A stretch of DNA of 64,000 nt from Globisporangium splendens (taxonomy: Eukaryota > Oomycota > Peronosporomycetes > Pythiales > Pythiaceae), in NCBI GenBank assembly GCA_006386115.1, contig VFIW01000032.1, positions 144,668 through 208,667 on the forward strand. Direction: 5' to 3'. Below are positions 11,201 to 21,100 of this stretch, piece after piece. The translations under genes were made by a program, and so were the position numbers. The stretch's first letter is position 1. Each line of letters begins with the position of its first letter. The notes below the pieces were generated by a model that was given only the letters and a program-made list of their open reading frames with translations, was not told the DNA's origin and ran no database searches.

Positions 11201-11478
11201 ATCGCAGCCACTTCCATGGCCCACGACAGCGGGTTCCACATGAAGCCCAGGAACACCATCAGCTTGTTCACCTTCTCCTCCGGGAGCTTGTTCGGACCAT
11301 ACTCGGCGATACGCTTCTGCGCCTCGTCGCTGGTCAAACCCTCGCGCGACGTCTTGAGCTTGTCGAGCGCCGCGTTCAGCGGGATCGCGCCCCACTGGAT
11401 CTGGCCCACCTCATTGGTGTAGTTCTTCTGGTCGTTCGGCGTCGCCAACGACATGTACGAGTTGCCGCCGCCGGCCAT
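8266..11478 (-). CDS. PMA1: Plasma-membrane H+-ATPase (P3A type), left copy
   Basis: A proton pump that uses ATP to set the plasma-membrane potential, here intronless and 1070 residues long. It has the P-type ATPase landmarks: TGES at 190-193 (actuator domain), phosphorylation site CSDKTGTLTLNQ with Asp345, and the hinge motif TGDGVNDAPALAQADIG near 596-612. Two transmembrane pairs precede the large cytoplasmic loop and six helices follow it. Between what look like TM7 and TM8 is an insert of about 170 residues (roughly 745-920) starting with ENLCVGCMQDHC. Fungal and plant pumps of about 920-950 residues lack it; large inserts here are known in oomycete pumps. The gene lies in the left arm of the inverted repeat and runs toward the left. 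It differs from the right copy by Asp instead of Asn at residue 276, in the loop between TM3 and TM4. The start is the ATG at 11476-11478, 121 bp after the core promoter. Confidence 0.97.
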   Translation of the reverse strand: MAGGGNSYMSLATPNDQKNYTNEVGQIQWGAIPLNAALDKLKTSREGLTSDEAQKRIAEYGPNKLPEEKVNKLMVFLGFMWNPLSWAMEVAAILSIVLLDYSDFGLILFLLLLNAIIGYLEEIQAGDAVSALMGQLAPEAKVFRNGEIVNISADQLVPGDVIRVRLGDVIPADLKFLEGDAVKVDQSSLTGESLAVTKNEGDEGYSGSVVKQGEIEAVVTSTGVNTFLGRAAEKIASADSHGRLQMVLTTVGNFCMISIILWCIIELIAQMGARSDENPCYIKTDGCLGVANILVLIVGGIPVAMPTVLSVTLAIGSSALAKENAIVTRLTCIEEMASMEVLCSDKTGTLTLNQLSVDMDNLIPYNGFTADDILKYGALAARIENNEAIDVVCYNTYPGKDTIKDDFTLLHYTPFDPTTKRTIAKLKDNRTGEIFRACKGAPQIVLDMDVDADTLRATVEERIDEFASRGYRGLGVALDRSGDVPVEQCQWKMVGLLPLFDPPRHDTADTVKKAIALGIAVKMVTGDQRAIAVETCRQLGMPTNILDTSFFNQAPPPGLDLAQMIYDTDGFAQVFPEHKFEIVKHLQSLNKVVGMTGDGVNDAPALAQADIGIAVDDATDAARAAADIVLVSPGLSVIITAIRMSREIFLRMKNYAMYSIAMTVRIVFTFGILTVAWNWYFPTLLVVILAILNDGTILTISKDNVKASPLPDSWKLKQVFVSSICFGLWLTLSTVVLFAVVNNSDGFEGTGVENLCVGCMQDHCDDFFTAQYQNCARTGNSSVCGELDGSVMKTLNENAIGSFRTDAVKAYWAEYDQKYDNHEKLFKDLADVHLNDLPGDVKPDARESYEQFLYQYTLGVAGTPYGGDRYQPFDAAQEGKGVGFIGNDRVPVTNEVSFCDFVWSYSNYNSTWTKNYKSIGPGMQRKEGVLRSIIYTQVSISGQALIFVTRTAGTNNWFFAEKPANLLLIAFVFAQIVASAIGWVGFSGYPTDRIAVIGCGGGYTLIAWIWAIVWHIPLDLIKFAVNYLINKGAGTYSQTAFTSRINAGHPTLTHSVVTNQQRSIRASRTV

Positions 11479-11598
11479 CCTTGCTGCTTCTTCAAATCAA
11501 AGAGTAAAACACGAGGGCACTTGCACTTGAGTCTGCGTCTTTGAGTTCAAAATCCAAACGCCACGTTGTCCTTGCAGCAGAAGAAGTCGGCGAGAGTC

Positions 11599-11615
11599 GG
11601 GAAATTGCGGAATGG
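11599..11615 (-). promoter_or_regulatory. Oomycete Inr-FPR core promoter of the left ATPase
   Basis: Read on the minus strand, CCATTCC (initiator) is followed after one base by CAATTTCCC, matching the oomycete initiator plus flanking promoter region consensus (CATTYYNCAWTTT). It lies 121 bp before the start codon, so transcription probably begins near 11613. It sits only about 22 bp inside the end of the inverted arm. Confidence 0.8.
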
Positions 11616-11637
11616 TCGAGCTCTCGCACGCGGCGCT

Positions 11638-12496
11638 GAGGATTGACTGCACAGAGGACGGCACAGAGGACGGCGCGAGCGCTCGTGCCATTTTGGCGCT
11701 GCTTTGGAGACGGACGCCGCCTTCTCTGCCGACCGACACACAAAGCGGAGGAGGTACGCCGGTCGGGTCGGGTTTGACAGGCGGTAGGGACGAAAAGGTC
11801 GCATACAAACCGGACGTATTAACTTAGAGGGCTCGTTGCTGAGTGCGTAGAAACCAGTCCATTTTTTGCATGTGTGGTGTGGACCACTTGGACGATAATT
11901 GATTGGATGAAAAGAATGTGGATTATGATCCAATCGCGAGCCGAGAGGAGACCCAGAATGCAACGTTGAAGGAGGAGGGATGGGCTTTGATTCGGGATGG
12001 GGAATGTGAAGCGGTCGATTGGACAAACCTCTGGCTGTAGCCAGGGTGGGTCATCGGGATCTGGAAGCACATGTGCACGCAGGTGCTGTTGTGCTGCCGC
12101 TTGCTCTGTATGTTGGTGATGGTGGTCGCAGAGAGAGCAAAGATGGAGAGCAATGGGATCTTGAACCGTCATCAGGCTGCGACGTGTTCCACGAGTTCAA
12201 CGGGGATCAGGGCGATGGCGAGGAGCATGAAGGAGCTGGCGAGAGCGATTCGGTTTGATGGCGATGGCGTGTTGTACTGTGGTGCATTAATCTCTGCTGA
12301 GTTCTCCTAACAGTATGTGCGAGAGAACAGATACTGATACACAGCGTGCTTGCTTGAACCACCCAAATCCCTATCGAGCAGCTCATTTCCTGATGGTGCC
12401 AAGAGGATTTTGACACAGCCCACTGGCTTTGTGCGCGGTGATTACTCCAATGACAGTGCAGATGATAGGATTTGCTACAAGTTTTCATTTGATCAG
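11638..12496. other. Unique upstream DNA of the left ATPase and 3' side of the coiled-coil gene
   Basis: No gene is supported. Starting immediately outside the inverted arm, it differs completely from the DNA upstream of the right ATPase copy. CCAAT-type boxes occur near 11898-11903 and 11929-11934. A short tandem of GGACGGCACAGA-type repeats lies at about 11650-11680. Confidence 0.4.
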
Positions 12497-13840
12497 TCAA
12501 TACTGTCTGGTTCTCGCCACATCCTGCGGGACTTGCGCGACACCTGCTTTCTTCAGCAACGCGGCGTTCAGCGCCATTTCCTCCCGTGTCATGCCGTACT
12601 TGTCTTCGCTCGCCTTGCGCAGCTCGTCCAGCGCCATTTGCTGCTTCACGAGCACCTGGTAGTCGCGGTTGCGTTCGTGCGCAGCGAGTTTCTTGTCGAT
12701 CTCCTTTTGCTGCCACTGCTGGAAGTCGCGCTTGAACTCCTTTGCATACGCGCCTTCTGCTTGCTGTTCCGCAAGATGCTGCTGTCTCCGCTCGGCTTTC
12801 TGTTGCACGAGCGCAAGCACTTGTGTGCGTGTGACTTCTTGCTTTCGCACTGCACGCCGTTTGAGTTCTTCTTCCTCTTTCTTGCGAACTTGCGCTTGAA
12901 TGATCGCAGCGCGCTCTTCGTCCTCGCGAGCTTTCTCTTCAGCGCTTTTCACGTTTAGCAATGCGAGCTTCTTCGCATACTCCTTCTGCAGCATGACCTC
13001 TTCTTCCTGTTCGCGCAGCAGCTCCTTGCGCTTCAGCTCCAGTTGCATCGCGTTCGCCTGCTTCACGAGCGCCATCTCTTGCTTGTGCTGTTGCTTTTTC
13101 AACTCCTTTTGCCGCTTTTCTTCCTCCATCATCGTCTTGTACCGCTCCAAAACGCGCAACTCGCTCTGCGCTTTCTTCTTCTGAGCCGCGACTTGCTGCT
13201 CCAGTGTTTGCTGGAGCTCCTGCTGGCAGCGCTTGGCTTCTTCTTGCTCGTGCTTCACCTCGGCTTGCTCTTTTTCAAAGATCTAGACACAAAGCACACC
13301 CAGCATACGCCGCAAGTTCCCTGATAACAAAAAGAAAACATGCATCTGCACGCAGCAAACCAAAATTTGACGTACCGAGACCCAGAGGTTGGGCGGTCGT
13401 ATGCACGGCGGCCGTCGCACGGAACCAAAACGGTCTTCGTCATACTCGTCGTCGCCATTCGTCACTTCGCTTCGCGCCGACTTGTCGTTCGCGCTGGCAT
13501 TCCCAGATGGCCAAGACGTACTACTCCCATTCACGACGACTTGATGCGACTCAGACGCCTTTTTGCCGCATTTTCGCGGCTCATGCAGCAATTCGCGCTT
13601 GGCAACGCTCGCGAGTTGCTCACCGACGTGGCGGATAATCAGGCGGTGGTCGCGCTCTTTCGCACTCGTCGTCGTCATAGCGTGCTGGCGGTGCTGCATC
13701 GTGTCGCAGCGCGCCTTCCGGATCTCCTCGAGCGCCTTCTGGATGCTCTCTCTCTCGTCGCGCACACGCTGCACCGCGAAGCTCTTCTCGACTAAGCTGC
13801 GCTGCGCTGGCGACAGCACCAGTCCGCCTCCGGCAACCAT
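12497..13840 (-). CDS. Trichohyalin-like coiled-coil protein
   Basis: Exons are 13840-13376 and 13282-12497 with a 93 bp intron (GTACGT...GTCTAG), giving 416 residues. Residues 1-155 are mixed and include an acidic patch (GDDEYDEDR). From about residue 157 the rest is one long charged helix rich in Glu, Lys, Gln and Arg (blocks such as EEEKRQKELKKQQHKQE and RKKEEEELKRRAVRKQE), ending in a short non-helical tail. This is the composition of trichohyalin/plectin-homology coiled coils, which are common in ciliary and microtubule inner proteins, so a flagellar role in zoospores is possible but is inference. The gene is the only one in the spacer between the two ATPase arms. The ATG at 13838-13840 precedes a VAGGGLVLSPAQR segment that looks like a natural N-terminus. 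Confidence 0.75.
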
Positions 13841-14594
13841 GATGCGTGGCAAGTACACTAGCAGGCAAAACGAATCGGTCGCGCCACACTCTACAGCCTC
13901 ATGAAGCAAGGAGCTTGGGTTGACACTCGCAGATCAACCGGGGACACACTCGCCTTGCTGTCATCGCCATTCGAGCCATTTCCTTCATCGGGATGCTATA
14001 AAAAGCCGTCATTGTGCCGCAAAAATAGCTCTTCGTGCCAATGTGTAGCCATCTCATATCGCCTCCTTTCCACATGTTCACGTGCTTATTCTCCGCACAC
14101 ACGACAATGCGACAACAGCGGCGGCGGCGGCGCAGCTGCAAGGCGCGCTTGTCTGTGCCTGCATTGAAGTTGTTACCTCATAGATACGGAGAGATTGCAG
14201 CAGTGACGGTCTGCGGGTGCGTCCAATCACACACTTGTCCTATCCACGGCGACTCGAGTGTGCTGCAGGTCTCGTTGTGAAACACGCGCGCATACATATC
14301 GCAACTTGCAAGGAATGGGAGACCTCATCAGGGCAAACTAGATAGAGAGAGAACAAAGTAAAAAAAGAACCCACCAACGCCGAGGAAAATGCACGACACT
14401 GCACACACACAACAACATGCGGCGCCTCAACCAGGTTCGATTACCACAACGCTCGCTGCATCTCATACCCCAGTGTACCTACATTATTTACACGCAGACA
14501 CGCGCATGTTCGTACAGTAAAGTGGTGAACCCAAGTTGCATACACACAGACTGAGAGATGTGTACCACCATGCGAGCATGCCTTCCATCTGCGC

Positions 14595-14618
14595 GCAGGC
14601 AGGCAGGCAGGCAGGCAG
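14595..14618 (+). repeat. (GCAG)6 microsatellite
   Basis: Six uninterrupted copies of the tetranucleotide GCAG in non-coding DNA. Confidence 0.95.
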
Positions 14619-15710
14619 CTGGAGCCTCACATCCTGGTTGATGGATACCGATCTTTGCTGGCGTACCCTTGGAACTTCACGTGGCCTTTCGCCGTCCGCT
14701 CGTCCACTGAGACGCTTGCATGACCATAGTGGACGGCAGTGTGCTGCTTGGGCGGATCCGCTCGGTCACTGTCCCTCGCCTCTGAAATCAAGTTGCCGAG
14801 GAAAAAAAGAGCCCGAGACATCAAATGGCACGCTTCCAACCGAAAAAGGTGCGACATTATTTCCTGCCTGTTTTGTGCGAAATGAAACGACTGGCTCGTC
14901 TGGTCTCTCCCTGTCTCTGGACCCCTCCTTTTCGGCTGATACATTTGGAAAATGCATTCTCACAGGCCTCTACCCGATGCAAAGACTCATGAATAGAAGG
15001 TGCCGATCGATCCAGTAGGAGGCCAGCATCGATTCTCGCAGGACAAACAGTCGACGATCAAGCACGCTCTGTTTGACACCAGCCGAGCCAGCGCCGTGTT
15101 CACATGAAAGGCGCAATGTGACGATTTTGTATCTTACACATATCATGCTGCCTTGTCTGCCGCTTGCAATGTGAAAACTGTCATCTTCGGATTTGGAGCC
15201 CGGTCGTCTCAGATGCTAGCTAAACAGTGCGAGCAGCGTGGTTGTCGTCGTGCTCGAGGGAACGCGGCAACTCGTACAAACCGAAAGGATCCAGAGCTCT
15301 GAGCTCGCTCCTCTTCTGGCGCACACTGCGAGGGTACGCGAGTGAGATTTCCTTCCTTCTCGTCTTCCTCTTTTTCGAATGCTGAGATATGCAAGCGTTT
15401 CCCATTGGTACAGTACACGACGGTACCGTACAATCGAAGTGCTGAAATTCACCACCCGAGTGGATACATTCTGGGTGACAGCGCTACTGCACTAATGTAA
15501 CTGTTCCTGCACTTTTCGAGAGCGCCGATGCATAACCGAAATGCCGGTCGGTTGTTGCGGCACTCCCGTCATTTGGTCTGGACTTGGCTTTAGTCGAGCG
15601 CACGCGTGTTTGCTTGGTGCAAGTGAGCGAGCTCTCCACACTGTGGGATGTCCATGATAAGAAAGAGAAAACAGCTCCCAGCACGCCACAGTGGTGCCGA
15701 CATCGAAAGA

Positions 15711-16046
15711 TCTGGAGCGAGCAACTTCAGTTTTCACAGCGCTAAAGTATCTGCTATAACGAAACGGAAACCAGGCTCGCATCGTGCTTTTGAACTGGCA
15801 CGCTCCACTGAATACACGAGGAAGTCGGCTAGTCATTGAAGGATACCAACACTGCCTGTCTTGAAATTGCTCCGTGTCGGTCGATGGGTAGGACACTCAC
15901 TGGAACGAGCAGCTCCAGTTTCTAGAGTACTATCTGCTGCACCCTAGGTTCTCACGGCAATGCTGAACTGGCGTCCCACCGAACACACACATAGAGAATG
16001 CAGCCAGCAAGCGAATGACGCCGACACTGTGCCTGTCTTGAAATTG
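15711..16046 (+). repeat. Diverged tandem duplication, two units of about 150-160 bp
   Basis: Unit A (15711-15869) and unit B (about 15900-16046) share order and content: both begin CTGGA-CGAGCA and contain a GTATCTGCT / CTATCTGCT segment. Both then have GAACTGGC followed by CC-CTGAATACAC or CC-CCGAACACAC, and end in ACACTG-(TG)CCTGTCTTGAAATTG. Identity is patchy with small indels, so the duplication is old. No coding capacity is evident and I do not recognise a transposon family. Confidence 0.6.
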
Positions 16047-18000
16047 GATCCTCGGGACGGCATGTTACACATTTGTGTAGGTCGGTAGGAAGGTGGCGAT
16101 GTGTGTCCACAATGGCTCAGACGAGGTGGTCGTGCGTCGACAATCGCGAACGCACGATCTCACGACGCCACTGGGCACCCTCCCACTGATCCAAGAGAGC
16201 TCTGAAAATTGCCTTGTACAAGAGCATTTCGGATGCGTCACTCACCCACGAGAAAAGGATCAGCAGATACAATCGCTTTTCGTCATTTTTGATACTTTCT
16301 GATGCATCGTACAGCCCTTTACGATGTCTGTGAGTGGGGCGCCCTGCTCACGGACGCAGCAGGAAGAAGTAAAAGAGAGAAGAGAGAGAGAAAAAACAGA
16401 ATCCGGGTTCACGGTTATAATTTCTTGGACAATGGCGTTTCACGATGGTCGCATCACCACTTTATCCAATAGATCAATATGCGCCACGACGTATGCTATG
16501 AAAGGTGCTGTCTCTTTTTACCCAACCTTTTCTCAAACCTGCTGCCAAGCAGCAGCTTGTACGTTTAGCATCAAGCAGCAGGAACCTCGAAATCAAGTGC
16601 AGACCAAGCGGTAACTACCAAAACAGCAGCTGGGGTGGCACCGTCGCGCAATCTTATACATCACTTTTTCTTCAAATATCAATGGCTGAGAGCGCGCCAA
16701 GCAGCTCGCTTCGCGTAGACTGCAATCGCAGCGCATAAACTCTGTGAGCTCAACTGCACAGAAGATCTTGTGTAAAGCGCCATGGAATGTACCAGTATAG
16801 CAGGGAGAAAATGCTGCTGGTGTATACTGACAAGAGTTCTGTTCTCTTGGTGCAGCAAGCATGAACAGCACGCTCCCTGCATAAAAGAGCATGCGGTCAT
16901 CACGACGACTGCCAGATGCTGCTTGTGCTTGACGGAGTCGGCACTTGGGCTGCATGTTGCAGTTGATGGGCGATCTGGCTGTTTTGTTAGGACGGGAGTT
17001 CAGAGACTGAGCGAGCGTACGCCAGGGTGGTGGATCCCCTATCCCTACGCTCTCGGTTCCCCTGCCCTGCCCTGCTGTCCACTGCCTCCACTCCACTGGC
17101 GTCCGCTCCATCTCCTTCGGCGTCACCCGACATCCTGAGCCAATCACTTTGGCACACCAGAGATCCAGTTCCTTCTGTTGAGTTTGGCAGGCGCCGCGTT
17201 GTCGCATACGTTCCTCACCGCCAGCCAGACTGCGTTGCGCAATTCAATTCAACATTGCGATTCATTTCCGACCTAAAAAACCATCAAAACCTCGCAGCAC
17301 CGACCGATGTCTCAAAACCTCATTCCAGGGGTGTTACAGTCAAGGACAGCCCTGACAGTCAAAGCCTCCTCACGATGACGCATCGAGTCTGCCTGCAGTA
17401 CGAACTTGCCACAAACTTGATACCAATTTTATCGGAGCTTCTGTTTCTTGAGTGCGGCTGGTTCGCAAGGTTTGAGTGTATCTGTAAACCGGATGATATT
17501 GACAATTGAAACTGGAATACACACACAAAACGAACGCTGTTTGACAAAGGGCAAGCGCACTTGTTGCAGATGTGGAGGGCACAAGGACCGAACAGACAGG
17601 GCAGACACGTTTCGCCTAAAAGGGATACAAGGAAGTGACAAACCAACAACAACAGCACAGCCTCCCAGCCAGAGAGCTTCCACAGCCACCTCCCTCCCGC
17701 CAAAGCACCAAACCAGACCGAGAGACCTACTCGCCCATCATCTCGTTTCGAAAAAACCTCACGAGAGGGGTTCTGATTGGCGAGGATCTCATTGTGCGCG
17801 TTCTGATTGGCTGCTATGTTCCAAGCAGAGCCAATCAGCGCAAAGGCATTACTTCGACTCTCAATAGAGCGCCCGTCCTGTAGGCAGGTGAGAGGAGAGA
17901 GTGAGCGGACGGGACGAAGAGCGAGCCAGTAGGGGGACAGGGGAGAGGGGCGCTGGTGGCGTACGGGGGTGAGCGAAAAGCGTCGCGTGCGAGAGCTCGA

Positions 18001-18017
18001 CCATTCCGCAATTTCCC
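18001..18017 (+). promoter_or_regulatory. Oomycete Inr-FPR core promoter of the right ATPase
   Basis: CCATTCC (initiator) plus one base plus CAATTTCCC (flanking promoter region), 121 bp before the ATG at 18138. It is identical to the left copy and lies just inside the arm, while the CCAAT-type boxes upstream are outside it. Confidence 0.8.
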
Positions 18018-18137
18018 GACTCTCGCCGACTTCTTCTGCTGCAAGGACAACGTGGCGTTTGGATTTTGAACTCAAAGACGCAGACTCAAGTGCAAGTGCC
18101 CTCGTGTTTTACTCTTTGATTTGAAGAAGCAGCAAGG

Positions 18138-21100
18138 ATGGCCGGCGGCGGCAACTCGTACATGTCGTTGGCGACGCCGAACGACCAGAAGAACTACACC
18201 AATGAGGTGGGCCAGATCCAGTGGGGCGCGATCCCGCTGAACGCGGCGCTCGACAAGCTCAAGACGTCGCGCGAGGGTTTGACCAGCGACGAGGCGCAGA
18301 AGCGTATCGCCGAGTATGGTCCGAACAAGCTCCCGGAGGAGAAGGTGAACAAGCTGATGGTGTTCCTGGGCTTCATGTGGAACCCGCTGTCGTGGGCCAT
18401 GGAAGTGGCTGCGATCCTGTCGATCGTGCTGTTGGACTACTCGGATTTCGGTCTGATCCTGTTTTTGCTGCTGTTGAACGCTATCATCGGTTACTTGGAA
18501 GAGATCCAGGCTGGCGACGCCGTGTCGGCGTTGATGGGCCAGCTCGCGCCTGAAGCCAAGGTGTTCCGTAACGGCGAGATCGTGAACATCAGCGCGGACC
18601 AGTTGGTGCCTGGTGATGTGATCCGTGTCCGTTTGGGCGATGTGATCCCGGCCGACCTCAAGTTCCTGGAGGGTGATGCGGTCAAGGTGGACCAGTCGTC
18701 GCTCACGGGCGAGTCGCTCGCGGTGACGAAGAACGAGGGTGACGAAGGTTACTCTGGCTCGGTGGTGAAGCAGGGTGAGATCGAAGCTGTTGTGACGAGC
18801 ACGGGTGTGAACACGTTCCTCGGTCGCGCTGCTGAGAAGATTGCGTCGGCGGACTCGCACGGTCGTCTGCAGATGGTGTTGACGACTGTGGGTAACTTCT
18901 GCATGATCTCGATCATCTTGTGGTGCATCATTGAGTTGATCGCTCAGATGGGCGCTCGCTCGAACGAGAACCCTTGCTACATCAAGACGGACGGTTGCTT
19001 GGGTGTGGCCAACATCCTTGTGCTGATCGTGGGTGGTATCCCAGTGGCCATGCCAACGGTGCTGTCGGTGACGCTCGCCATCGGTTCGTCGGCTCTGGCC
19101 AAGGAGAACGCTATTGTGACGCGTTTGACGTGTATCGAAGAGATGGCGTCGATGGAGGTGTTGTGCTCGGACAAGACGGGTACGCTCACGCTGAACCAGT
19201 TGTCTGTGGACATGGACAACCTGATCCCATACAACGGTTTCACTGCGGACGACATCTTGAAGTACGGTGCTCTGGCTGCGCGTATTGAGAACAACGAAGC
19301 CATCGATGTGGTGTGCTACAACACGTACCCAGGCAAGGACACGATCAAGGACGACTTCACGCTGCTTCACTACACTCCGTTCGACCCAACGACGAAGCGC
19401 ACGATCGCCAAGTTGAAGGACAACCGCACGGGCGAGATCTTCCGTGCGTGCAAGGGTGCGCCACAGATTGTGCTTGACATGGACGTGGACGCGGACACTC
19501 TCCGCGCGACGGTTGAGGAACGCATCGACGAGTTCGCTTCGCGCGGTTACCGTGGTCTTGGTGTCGCCCTTGACCGCAGCGGTGACGTACCAGTGGAGCA
19601 GTGCCAGTGGAAGATGGTGGGTTTGTTGCCGCTTTTCGACCCTCCACGTCACGATACGGCCGACACTGTGAAGAAGGCCATTGCGCTCGGTATTGCCGTG
19701 AAGATGGTGACTGGTGACCAGCGTGCGATTGCCGTGGAAACGTGCCGTCAGTTGGGAATGCCGACGAACATTTTGGATACCTCTTTCTTCAACCAAGCTC
19801 CTCCTCCAGGTCTGGACTTGGCTCAGATGATTTACGACACGGATGGCTTCGCGCAGGTGTTCCCAGAGCACAAGTTCGAGATCGTGAAGCACTTGCAATC
19901 GTTGAACAAGGTTGTGGGTATGACTGGTGATGGTGTGAACGATGCTCCTGCGCTTGCCCAGGCTGATATCGGTATTGCCGTCGATGATGCTACGGATGCT
20001 GCTCGTGCCGCCGCCGATATTGTGCTCGTGTCGCCTGGTTTGAGTGTGATCATCACGGCGATCCGCATGTCTCGTGAGATTTTCTTGCGCATGAAGAACT
20101 ACGCGATGTACTCGATCGCGATGACGGTCCGTATCGTGTTCACGTTCGGTATTTTGACGGTGGCGTGGAACTGGTACTTCCCAACGCTCTTGGTGGTGAT
20201 TCTCGCTATCTTGAACGATGGTACGATTTTGACGATCTCGAAGGATAACGTGAAGGCTTCGCCTCTTCCGGACTCGTGGAAGTTGAAGCAGGTGTTCGTC
20301 TCTTCGATCTGTTTCGGTCTGTGGTTGACGTTGTCGACGGTGGTGCTGTTCGCGGTTGTGAACAACTCGGATGGTTTCGAGGGTACGGGTGTGGAGAACC
20401 TGTGTGTGGGTTGCATGCAAGACCACTGCGATGACTTTTTCACGGCTCAGTACCAGAACTGTGCCAGAACGGGTAACTCGAGCGTGTGCGGTGAACTTGA
20501 CGGCAGCGTGATGAAGACGTTGAACGAGAATGCGATCGGATCGTTCCGTACGGATGCTGTGAAGGCTTACTGGGCTGAGTACGACCAAAAGTACGACAAC
20601 CATGAGAAGCTGTTCAAGGACTTGGCGGATGTGCACCTGAACGACTTGCCAGGTGACGTGAAGCCAGACGCGCGTGAATCGTACGAGCAGTTCCTGTACC
20701 AGTACACGTTGGGTGTGGCGGGCACTCCATACGGCGGCGACCGCTACCAGCCGTTCGACGCTGCTCAGGAAGGCAAGGGTGTTGGTTTTATCGGGAACGA
20801 CCGTGTGCCAGTGACGAACGAGGTGAGCTTCTGCGACTTTGTGTGGTCGTACTCGAACTACAACTCGACGTGGACGAAGAACTACAAGTCGATCGGTCCA
20901 GGCATGCAGCGCAAGGAAGGTGTGCTGCGGTCGATCATCTACACGCAGGTGTCGATTTCTGGCCAGGCGTTGATCTTCGTGACGCGTACGGCCGGTACCA
21001 ACAACTGGTTCTTCGCTGAGAAGCCTGCCAACTTGTTGCTGATCGCGTTCGTGTTCGCTCAGATCGTGGCGTCGGCCATCGGTTGGGTGGGCTTCTCGGG

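Larger units (their letters stand above)
7686..11637. repeat. Left arm of a 3.95 kb inverted duplication
   Basis: This segment is the reverse complement of 17979-21930; any position p pairs with 29616 minus p. The outer end is sharp: identity stops between 7685 and 7686, where the shared sequence ends in GATTG. The inner end is within a few bases of 11637, with one mismatch at 11633. Within the arm I found three differences apart from the edge: codon 276 of the ATPase (D here, N in the other copy), one synonymous change near 10951, and one in the 3' flank near 7873. The arm holds the whole ATPase gene, its core promoter and about 580 bp of 3' flank. Confidence 0.95.
13841..17978. other. Gene-poor 4.1 kb spacer next to the right ATPase arm
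   Basis: I see no coding region with a convincing composition or domain. It holds a (GCAG)6 microsatellite at 14595-14618, a diverged tandem duplication at 15711-16046, purine runs near 16373-16393, and three CCAAT-type boxes at 17776-17780, 17806-17810 and 17831-17835. The last three fall 170-230 bp before the right ATPase promoter; two are in an exact TTCTGATTGG decamer repeated 30 bp apart. Confidence 0.4.

Noticed and set aside
8080..11544. 1154-codon open frame antisense to the left H+-ATPase (and its mirror at 18072-21536)
   Set aside because: It is codon-aligned with the real gene, so it is open simply because the ATPase uses no TTA, CTA or TCA codons. Its translation is Arg/His/Val-rich and without domains. 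Long antisense frames opposite highly expressed oomycete genes are a known effect of codon bias.
16593..17207. 204-codon minus-strand ORF in the ATPase spacer
   Set aside because: Odd Cys/Arg-rich composition, no recognisable segment, no promoter, and codon use unlike neighbouring genes.
17027..17509. 160-codon plus-strand ORF
   Set aside because: Pro/Ser-rich start and no conserved pattern; overlaps other random frames in a non-coding region.
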